The position numbers were made by a program, and so were the translations under genes. Under the pieces are notes generated by a model. The model was not told where the DNA came from. It made no database searches and worked only from the letters and a program-made list of their open reading frames with translations. From Lingula anatina (lineage: Eukaryota > Brachiopoda > Lingulata > Lingulida > Lingulidae), in contig NW_019774870.1 in the NCBI RefSeq assembly GCF_001039355.2, positions 9,694 to 61,766 on the forward strand: a DNA stretch of 52,073 nucleotides, read 5' to 3'. Below, piece after piece: positions 12,101 through 23,700 of this stretch. Within the stretch, counting starts at the first letter, position 1; each line of letters starts with the position of its first letter.

Positions 12101-14569
12101 AATTTTGTTTGAGACCATGAAAGATAGGCAAAGATGATCTCCTGCCAACTCATCCAAGAGCCCTAAATTTGGTCTTGGCTCCACTCTTTTTCAAATCATT
12201 ATCTAACTATGGTGACATAAAAGTGGTCACACTGACTGGGGAACACACATAGGCCATTTTCATGGCTTTTGAACAGCAAGGGCTTAAATGCCACTTTTAC
12301 ATGTGTCCCTTTAATTTTTTACAACCTAATGTTCAGAACATTATTAAAACCTAATATCTAAAACCTATGTAAATTTAGGTAAGCTTAAATCATTCTTGGG
12401 CTTTTGAAATATTCTGTAGATTTTCATGTCTATAGTGCAATCTGAAGATTCTAGCATTTGAACTCTAAATCTTAACTTTCAGGTCATGCAGAGAAGTTCC
12501 CAAACTCCCAAATGACCAGTACATAGTTTATTGTTATCTTTCCTGTCTCTAAGACCAAACACCCCCTCAGTCGTTGGAAATCAACCAATGAAGTTCTTAA
12601 ATATACAAGAGATGGACCTGCCATGCAACTTGATTTCACATTAATTATAAAAGCTTTCATTACAAAAGATAAAAAGATAAAAAAAGAATAGAAAGCAAAT
12701 GAACAAAATTTACTGAAGGCATTATATGTAGCAACGCTGTAAGAATGTTATGTAAAATTAAATGGCATGTTTTTGAAACACTAGGCAAAATTTAAAAATT
12801 AAACAAGGGAGCAAATCTGTTAATACAGGATTTCCCTCTGTAAACTTGCAAATATCATGACAGTAGCAAGACAAGTTTAAAAACAGTCCAGGAAAATGCT
12901 TGTAACATTTCACACTGACCTGGTTTCCTGGGCTCAAGATGTTTAAGATAATAATATTGTTTCCTATTAGCTCGATCCTTCACATGAAACTGGTCCAGAG
13001 CAACTTTAGCCTAAAAAAGTTAGCATTTTTGAAAATTGCAATTTTAAATAACACTGATTAAGTAAAGAAAGTACAAATCATTGCAAAATTGTGTAAAATG
13101 ATTATGAGAAATATATCCTATCAGTACATTTACAGTGAATACGAAAGTTATGCTCAAAAAGCGTAAATTTGTACGGAGAAAAAAAAAAAGAAAAAAAAAA
13201 AAAGATAGGATAAGTTATAAATCATCAAAACTAAGAAATTTAGAACAGATAGATTTTAATGTTTTACACTTACCACTGGTGCCATCTTGGTGATCATCCA
13301 AGCTACTGCACCTTCTCCGTAACAGTCAGTCACGCCAGCTGGAGCTCCCATTTCCATAAGTGTACGAGCTGTCTCACTGCGATCTGGAAATTAAATGTTA
13401 CATGCCACTAGAGTAACAAAATAGATCAAGCACAAGCTGGGTAAGTTTTAACTGGATAAGTCAGGAAGAAAGAGAGAAACATGAGATAATTCATGGAGGT
13501 TCCAAAAATGACCAAAGGAACTATGAAATGTGCAGCAGAGCCATTGATACAGTTTTCTGAATTGAAGGAAATTGTGGAGCAGCTTTTGGTCGTGAAAGAA
13601 CAATTATCCAAACAGCCAAAATAAAAAGCATTTCATGGAATATTCTGCACTCATCAAGTTAATTTCCTTACTTTTCCTTTCACCTCTGCATTACATTTGT
13701 CCATGTGTTACAGATGTTAATTCTCATGACACAATTCAGACTTACCAAGCTGTGCTGCCAACATCAAAGGTGTCCTCTGTTTGTGATCTCTAACCTGTTT
13801 ATATTCACATCCATTCTTAATTAGGGCAGTGAGGGACTTCACGGCATCATTTCTAGCGGCAAAATGGACAGGTGTCTGCAATTCCTTGCTTTTGGCCTCA
13901 ATGTTTGCTTTAAAAAGGTGCAAATTATCACAGATTAACTCTTATCAAAATAAGTTGAAATAGTTAGCAGTTTTACAATCAAATTGCTGTTGAGTGTCCT
14001 GAATCATGCACTATAGAAATAACATGTTTATTTCAATTTTCATAATCTGCATTGCATTTTTATGACAGTAATGCTGTTGGACTGAAGATCCTCCACATTG
14101 TCCCCTCTCCTTTTTTTTTAAACGTAGATACAGCTTTTTGATCCCTCCCAATGAGTAATGGCCCACAAATCTACATATCATATACTAGTACTTTAATTTG
14201 CCCTAAACTGTAACTTTTGTTGAAAATTTTCTGAGGAAACATGGAAGTGAAGAGTAGTGGTGGATCAACAGCCCCTTTCACTTTTGTGATACTAAAATGG
14301 AAGAGAGTTTTGTATAGACGTCAAAAGAAAATAAAGAATGGTGATACGTTTATATATGTAAATCAAATACTAACCCCCATTTGCAACAAGGAAATTGACC
14401 ATTTCTGCATAATCAACAGAAGCTGCCACATGGAGTGGTGTCCTTCCAAAGGCATCAGGTTGATTAACATTGGCATGATGTTCAATCAGAAACTTTGCAA
14501 CATCTACATGCCATGCTCTTGCAGCCTGAAACAAAGAGATAAATAAAATATACTTACTAGACTTACTAG

Positions 14570-14611
<42 letters not shown>

Positions 14612-17600
14612 AAAGGCTTAATTGTCTTAAAATGTAATATCAATCCAAGCTGTTATTAACAAACAGAAAAAAACAGCATTTAAAATTTTAATAATGAAAA
14701 ATATATATAATGTATAACTGAAAATGTTTCAGATTTTGCTTCACTTTATTCTAGCACGCAATCTTTTAACCATATACCTCATGTAGTACTGTCTGCCCCT
14801 GTTTATCTGTGCAGTCCACACGTGCTCCTGCCCTGATCAAGTCCTCTACATAGTCTAAATCAATGGCCTCATTCTCGTCTCCAGAACACCCAAGTTTGGC
14901 AAAATAGTGAATCAGTGCTCTGTTATGTTCCACTGATGATGGTTTACTGCCCTGAGACAAAACTTTGGATAGAAATCCTGGGTCTACTTCTCCCAGGCCG
15001 ATATCCTTTTGAGGTTTATGGTCTTCTGTATCATTATCTCCCTCATGATGCACAACTGAAGTACATATACATCAAAACTGTTTTAGAACTGCTTTGGACA
15101 ATTTACATGTGCATTCTTGTATTTTTGTATTGCATCAAAAAATCATTTAAAAGATCATTTTTCTTCAGTAAGTTAAGACAAAAGATCATTTTTCTTCTGT
15201 AAGTTAAGACAAAATTCACATTTTAATGAGAAAATTAACATATTTATCAATCAAAAGATTGTATTAAAATGCAAATTAACAAGTAGTTGTTATTCATTAA
15301 TATTAAAAAAAAAACTTTTATAACAAAGCCTCATAAAATAGATAAATTTACTCTGAAAACTGCCAAGCGTGAAAAAAGCAATTCATATTCTAAAACACTA
15401 AAACAATGGAGGCATGGCAAAGTAACAAGCTCATATATTAAAACAGCAAAAAAAGCTGTCAGTCAAATATATATCTACTTGCTTTGCATTCTATACAAAA
15501 TCTGGACACAATACATATTATATTTTGTGAAATTGTAGCAACATATTCACAAAGCAGTGATGAGTTTCACAATATGACTGTTCCTCATTTGCATGGTAAA
15601 AACCCTTCTTTCAAGTATGCAAGAAACCAAAAAGAAGCCAAGAATTTTGCTAAGAGTGTAAAACATTCCCAAAAAGCTATTTGACAAATATTACAAAGTT
15701 TACTTTATGTAGTCAACTTTTCTATTTTTGCACACTAATAAATGTCCTAAAACCTTGAACATTTTGTGAAACAAAATGTTAGGACAAAAAGTTACATCTG
15801 TGTCTAATTATCATTACAATATTGTTTATGTGGAGTGCATCAGTGTTGAGAATCCCTGCAAATGCAGGAGGTCATAATAAAGATCAAGTCATTTTAGTTA
15901 AAATACAAAAACAATCAGTGTAAGGGGTATGTACATGTATCAGACACTGTGATTAGATGGAAGGCTAGAGAAAGGTTATGTCATTACATCCATTTTACAA
16001 TATATAACAGTTTCTCGGGGGAAAACAAATTTTAAATTTGACACAATGTTATATATTAGGAAGCATCACAAAGCTTAAAGCAGTATCTATTACCTTTCCA
16101 TTTTCTTATATCTGGATAAACAAAAGAAAGGGAAGATATAGAAAGAAGCGCTGCATGTACAACTACTAATACACATGCATTTCACATTTTGCATTCAGAT
16201 TAGGCATAAAGACTTTTCTCTTTTTCAACTGAAAAAAAATAGCAAAATTAATTTTTTTTAAACAAGTGGAGAAATTACTGATAAGTTACATTTTGAAAAA
16301 TAAATGTTGCTAATTTTCTACAATTCACCTAATTTATTAGCAAACAACTGCATCCTCAAGCTTGTTTTCAGGGACTTAGTCACTGCTACAGTGGTGGATT
16401 TGTTTACTAGCCTCATAATTCTCTTCCTGCTACAAATGAACGTATAAAATTTTTCNATATGAATACCCATTAGATCAAAGTGAAGGATGCCATATTTACC
16501 TCATCTGTAAAATAATTAATATAAAACTAAAAAGTTTTGCAGAGAGAGGTTTGTGTGAAAAGACAAGCCACAAAAGATTTTGAAAAATACATTTGTACAT
16601 GCACTGTAATATATGACTCAATCGTTTCAGTGGGTACAATTATCAATCTTTCTGATACATACTTGAATAATCATAAAAAAATTATATTTCTATATAGTAT
16701 TTGTATTGTTTTTACTCCATAGAATAGAGCTGCCTGCCTGCTTTTCAATTTCGTTGCTATCACTCAACAGGAATGTTGTATTTTAAGAAATTATGACCTA
16801 AAAGAAATTGTCTATAAAATTCACATTGGAAAGATTTTCCCATTACCAAACATATTTCCCATTAGCAATGAATCTCTGACTGCACTGACTGCAGAGTGTA
16901 GATGTAAATAGTGTAAAGTGCAGACTACTACAACTATTAGTGGGACATTAGTTTATAGCAAAGTTTCTTTGCTACAATATTGTATGTAACCAAAACTGGA
17001 TACCTGAAACTCTTTATTAGATCCATAGATTTCTCGCATTTCTTCTGCTATCTGTTGTATCCATAAGAGTACACCAACACACTGAAACCAATTAGATACT
17101 ACATTAAAACAAATAGAAAACTTCCTTAAAGAGAACTCTTTCCTATTAAGTACTCCCCTTATGTCATTTGGAAAAGATTGTCAGCTTTATTAAATATATA
17201 AATTTAGTATGGTACAAATGTAAAAAGCAATGTTTACTAAAATTTAATTTTTCATATAAAGTGCAAATTGAAATAACTATCCAAGACAAGTTTTCCTGTT
17301 TTCAATCTAAGTCACAATAATTACTTTTCTCATAATATATTCAACTAAAATAAATTTTGATCATGTTTTTGATATCCAACATACCACTCTGGCCATTATA
17401 AAATTCTTGAACTTTTACAACTAAATTGTAATAAAATTCTATGATAACCAATCACAAAACATACTAATCACCTACTTTATCTTTATCAATCATATACTTA
17501 CATAAAGCAAAATTCTCCACCACTGGTCTGGCAGATTGTATATGTAGGAATTCTCTCCATTAATAATACCAATAGCAGTCCACACTATGATAAACACCAG

Positions 17601-20600
17601 GTTGACAAGAGTGTTGAAGACTGCAGAGGTCCTGAATGAAAAGAAAACATTTTTAATGATGCAACTTTGTTGGTCTGATGCTTTCAGCTGAACCTTCCAA
17701 CTTCATATGATCAAATATTGTTAATGAAAAAATATCGCTGGAATATCCATGAAAACAGAATATAATTATCTGTATCATTGACTGACCTTCCAAACTTTCT
17801 CCACTTTATAGCAATAAGCCTCTGCATGACTGGATGCATGAGGATGTCATATTGGCGGTACTTCACAGCAACCTGCATCTGCAAGGAAAAACAAACACTT
17901 GTCACATTGCTGCAATTAAGACACCACACAATGACAAAATTTAAAAATTATTAAATGTCTAATTTATTAAATGAACCAGGATACATATTTGTCTTGAAAT
18001 ATCAAAGAAGTAACTGTGCACTGAATCTTAATCAAGCATTTTAAAGCTTTACTTACTGCAGTCATTGGATAGCCTTTTGTCTCGGTGCCTGAAATAAAGA
18101 CAAAACTAATAAAGGAGTTGAATTGTTATTTTATCTGTTCCAACACTAAGATGTGGTTCAGATTCCCCTTAATAATATATATGTTTACTTTAGTTTCATA
18201 TTGTCAATTGTAAAATATACATATCCATAGCAAGTATAACAGAAAAATACATGAAATTCAATATGAATGAAAACAGAAAATCAAGGATTGAATGATCATT
18301 AAATACCATTTCTTAAAACATTAACTGCACACATAAAAACGAGTGAATCATGACACTGAAGGCTTTAATTACCCATGCATCTATAAGTATTAAGTCAACA
18401 GCAACACTCTAGTGAAACCTCAACCAAGCACCTCAACCAATTCCATAAGATACATGTTCAAGATGGTATATACCAGTAGTGAGTATTTGTGTTAAGAGGT
18501 TTTAGTATGTGCAAGTTGCAGCATTTGCTTAAGTGTGGGAGTTATCCCATTAGTTTTTCTCTAATATTCTGCATTAAATAATCTATGTTAGTCTTATTCT
18601 AGTACTCTGCATTAAAAATATCCGTGTTTACAATGCAAAATGTTAATGTCCATTTAGTACTACTAAATAAAAACATGTTAAAGAAAACAAAATTTTGCAT
18701 GGACTGTCTCCTAGCTGATTATGTAATCCAAAAAAATACAGTTTTCCTCCCAATATTGATTAATAGGAAAGTAATATAACAAACAAGTTCCCATGTTGCT
18801 AAATCTCCACTATTGTGTTCCATATATCTAATAGCTGGTAAGATCCTGTCACCACAATAGAAAGTCAGTGACAATCTATACTAAAGTTGCACAGTTTGAC
18901 AACACAAGATACAGGTTGTTAACATAAAACCAAATTTACCTGTGTCTTTTACATCATGGTCTGTGAAGGGTAAAAGAATCATGTTCATAAAGCTATGGTT
19001 CAGTATGCAAGTCATGCAGTTAACCCAGCACAATATTATCTATCATTATAATCTAATACTACAAATATTAAAAGATCTCAAAGCATTTACATAAGACATG
19101 GTAAATATAGCAACAAAACTGTGATCTTTTAAAGAAGGCCAGGACAACCAAATAGAACATTTAAGTGCATTACTCTAACAGCTACATGAGAGTCTTCTGT
19201 GTTATACATTTGGTGGTATTACATCTAAATGTTCACCCACTTCTCCTGTGAATGCATTGACAAGAAAATCCCTTCAATTTTGTTTGAGACCATGAAAGGT
19301 AGGCAAATATGACCTCCTGCCAACCAAGAGCCCTAAATTTAGCCTTGGCTCCACTCTTTTTGAAATAATTTTCTATGATGACATAAAAGTGGTCACACTG
19401 GCTGGGGAACACACAGAGGCCATTTTCATGGCTTTTGAACAGTAAGGGCTAAAATTCCACTTTTACATGTATCCCTTTTTTACAATCTAATATCCAGAAC
19501 ATTATTTTAAAAAACCTAATATCTAGAACCTATGTAAATTTAGGTAAGCTTAAAGCATTCTTGGGCTTTGAAATATTCTGTAGATTTTTATGTCTATAGT
19601 GCAATCTGAAGATTCTAGCATTTGAACTCTAAATCTTAACTTTCAAATCATGCAGAGAAGTTCCCAAACTCCCAAATGACCAGTACATATAGTTTATTGT
19701 TATCTTTCCTGACTCTAAGACCAAACTCCCCCTCAGTCATTGGAAATCAACCTTGAAGTTCTTATATATACAAGAAATGGACTAGCCATGCAACTTGATT
19801 TCACATTAATTATAATAGCTTTCATTACAAAAGATAAAAAAAAAAGAATACAAGGCAAATGAACAAAATTTTCTGAAGGCATTATATGCTGTAAGAATGT
19901 TATGTAAAATTAAATAGCATGTTTTTGAAGCACTAGGCAAATTTTTTTAATTAAATAAGGGAGCAAATCTGTTAATACAGGATTTCCTTCTATAAACTTT
20001 GTATAAGCATGTTTTTGAAGCACTAGGCAAATTTTTTAAATTAAACAAGGGAGCAAATCTGTTAATACAGGATTTCCCTCTGTAAACTTGCAAATATCAT
20101 GACAGTAGCAAGACAAGTTTAAAAACAGACCAGGAAAATGTTTGTAACATTTCACACTCATATATAATTACCTGGTTTCCTGGGCTCAAGATGTTTAAGA
20201 TAATAATATTGTTTCCTATTAGCTCGATCCTTCACATGAAACTGGTCCAGAGCAACTTTAGCCTAAAAAAAGTTAGCATTCTTGAAAATTGCAATTTTAA
20301 ATAACACTGATTAAGTAAAGAAAGTACAAATCATTGCAAAATTGTGTAAAATGATTATGAGAAATATATCCTATCAGTACATTTACAGTGAATATAAAAG
20401 TTATGCTCAAAAAGCATGATTTTGTATGGAGCAAAAAAAAAAAAAAAAAAAAAAAAAAANNNNNNNNNNNNNNNNNNNNNNNNNNNNNNNNNNNNNNNNN
20501 NNNNNNNNNNNNNNNNNNNNNNNNNNNNNNNNNNNNNNNNNNNNNNNNNNNNNNNNNNNNNNNNNNNNNNNNNNNNNNNNNNNNNNNNNNNNNNNNNNNN

Positions 20601-20721
20601 NNNNNNNNNNNNNNNNNNNNNNNNNNNNNNNNNNNNNNNNNNNNNNNNNNNNNNNNNNNNNNNNNNNNNNNNNNNNNNNNNNNNNNNNNNNNNNNNNNNN
20701 NNNNNNNNNNNNTTTGTATGG

Positions 20722-20754
<33 letters not shown>

Positions 20755-23700
20755 TAAGACAAGTTATAAATAATCAAAACTAAGAAATTTAGACGAATAG
20801 ATTTTAATGTTTTACACTTACTACTGGTGCCATCTTGGTGATCATCCAAGCTACTGCACCTTCTCCATAACAGTCAGTCACGCCAGCTGGAGCTCCCATT
20901 TCCATAAGTGTACGAGCTGTCTCACTGCGATCTGGAAATTAAATGTTACATGCCACTAGAGTAACAAAATAGATCAAGCACAAGCTGGGTAAGTTTTAAC
21001 TGGATAAGTCAGGAAGAAAGAGAGAAACATGAGATAATTCATGGAGGTTCCAAAAATGACCAAAGGAACTATGAAATGTGCAGCAGAGCCATTGATACAG
21101 TTTTCTGAATTGAAGGAAATTGTGGAGCAGCTTTTGGACATGAAAGAACAATTATCCAAACAGCCAAAATAAAAAGCATTTCATGGAGTATTCTGCAATC
21201 ATCAAGTAAATCTCCTTACTTTTCCTTTCACCTCTGCATTACATTTGTCCATGTGTTATAGATGTTAATTCTCATGACACAATGCAAACTTACCAAGCTG
21301 TGCTGCCAACATCAAAGGTGTCCTCTGCTTGTGATCTCTAACCTGTTTGTATTCACATCCATTCTTAATTAGGGCAGTGAGGGACTTCACAGCATCATTT
21401 CTAGCGGCAAAATGGACAGGTGTCTGCAATTCCTTGCTTTTGGCCTCAATGTTTGCTTTAAAAAGGTGCAAATTATCACAGATTAACTGTTATCAAAATA
21501 AGTTGAAATAGTTAGCAGTTTTACGATCAAATTGCTGTTGAGTGTCCTGAATCATGCACTATAGAAATAACATATTTATTTCAATTTTCATAAACTGCAT
21601 TGCATTTTTATGACAGTAATGCTGTTGGACTGAAGAACCACCACATTGACCCCTCTCCCTTTTTTTTAAAATGTAGATACAGCTTGTTGATCCCGCCCAA
21701 TGAGAAATGGCCCACAAATGTACATATCATATACAAGTACTTCAATTTGCCCTAAACTGCAACTTCTGTTGGGAATTTTCTGAGGAAACATGGGAGTAAA
21801 GAGTAGTGATGGATTAATGACCCCTTTCCCCCTTGTGATACTTAAATGGAAAAAAAAGTTTTGTATAGATGTCAAAAGAAAATCAAGAATGGTGATATGT
21901 TTATATATGTGAATCAAATACTGACCCCCATTTGCAACAAGGAAATTGACCATTTCTGCATAATCAACAGAAGCTGCCACATGGAGCGGTGTCCTTCCAA
22001 AGGCATCAGGTTGATTAACATTGGCATGATGTTCAATCAGAAACTTTGCAACATCTACATGCCATGCTCTTGCAGCCTGAAACAAAGAGATAAATAAAAT
22101 ATACTTACTAGACTAACTAGGAAAAAAAAAACAGAAGGCTTAATTGTCTTAAAATGTAATATCAAACCAAGCTGTTAATAACAAACAGAAAAAAACAGCA
22201 TTTAAATTTTTAATAATGAAAAATATATATAATGTATAACTGAAAATGTTTCATATTTTGCTTCACTTTATTCTAGCACGCAATCTTTTAACCATATACC
22301 TCATGTAGTACTGTCTGCCCCTGTTTATCTGTGCAGTCCACACGTGCTCCTGCCCTGATCAAGTCCTCTACATAGTCTAAATCAATGGCCTCATTCTCGT
22401 CTCCAGAACACCCAAGTTTGGCAAAATAGTGAATCAGTGCTCTGTTATGTTCCACTGATGATGGTTTACTGCCCTGAGACAAAACTTTGGATAGAAATCC
22501 TGGGTCTACTTCTCCCAGGCCGATATCCTTTTGAGGTTTATGGTCTTCTTTATCATTATCTCCCTCATGATGCACAACTGAAGTACATATACATCAAAAC
22601 TGTTTTAGAACTGCTTTGGACAATTTACATGTGCATTCTTGTATTTTTGTATTGCATCAAAAAATAATTTAAAAGATAATTTTTCTTCTGTAAGTTAAGA
22701 CAAAATTCACATTTTAATGAGAAAATTAAACATATTTATCAATCAATAGATTGTATTAAAATGCAAATTAACAATTAGTTGTTATTCATAAATATTTGAA
22801 AAAAACTTTTATAACAAAGCCTCATAAAACAGATAAATTTACTCTGAAAACTGCCAAGCGTGAAAAAAGCAATTCATATTCTAAAACACTGAAAACAATA
22901 GAGGCATGGCATAGTAACAAGCTCATATATTAAAACAGCAAAGAAGCTGTCAGTCAAATATATATCTATGTGCCTTGCATTCTATACAAAATCTGGACAC
23001 AATACATGTTATATTTTGTGAAATTGTAGCAACATATTCACAAAGCGATGTGTTTCACAATATTACTGTTCCTCATTTGCATGGTAAAAATCCTTCTTTC
23101 AAATATGCAAGAATCCAAAAAGAAGCCAAGAATTTTGCTAAGACTGCAAACATTCCCCAAAAGGTATTTGACAAATATTACAAAGTTTACTTAATGTAGT
23201 CAACTTTTCTATTTTTGCACACTAATAAAAGTCCTAAAACCTTAAACATTTTGTGAAACGGAATGTTAGGACAAAAAGTTACATCTGTGTCTAATTATCA
23301 TTATAATATTGTTTATGTGGAGTGCAGCAGTGTTGAGAATCCATGCAAATGCAGGATGTCATAATAAAGATCAAGTCATTTTAGATAAAATACAAAAACA
23401 ATCAGTGTATGGGGTATGTACATGTATCAGACACTGTGATTACATGGAAGGCTAGAGAAAGGTTATGTCATTACATTCATTTTACAATATATAACAGTTT
23501 CTCTGGGGAAAACAAATTTTAAATTTGACACAATGTTATATATTAGGAAGCATCACAAAGCTTAAAGCAGTATCTATTACCTTTCCATTTTCTTATATCT
23601 GGATAAACAAAAGAAAGGGAAGATATAGAAAGAAGCGCTGCATGTACAACTACTAATACACATGCATGTCACATTTTGCATTCAGATTAGGCATAAAGAC

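Larger units (their letters stand above)
9160..16455. repeat. Duplicated block, copy A (7.3 kb)
   Basis: Collinear with 16457-23940 at roughly 97-98% identity by eye, with small indels in introns. It ends at the single N at 16456, and the matching sequence continues past 23940 only in copy B. Copy-specific differences include a 31-bp tandem duplication near 15152-15212, a poly-A tract of about 40 nt at 14570-14610 (about 10 in copy B), and extra sequence near 9926-10007 and 10155-10200. Confidence 0.9.

Noticed and set aside
13426-13611. ORFs at 13426-13611 and 20974-21159 that look conserved between the two copies
   Set aside because: They lie inside an intron and are similar only because the whole block is duplicated. 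No splice-compatible frame or family match.
20355-20849. ORFs with long Lys or Phe runs flanking the N block
   Set aside because: Products of poly-A/T tracts and Ns, not genes.
9704-23598. Two separate tandem channel genes, or a duplicated ankyrin domain in one protein
   Set aside because: Neither copy has its own exons 1-3 or 15-25, and joining the copies in order creates an immediate stop.
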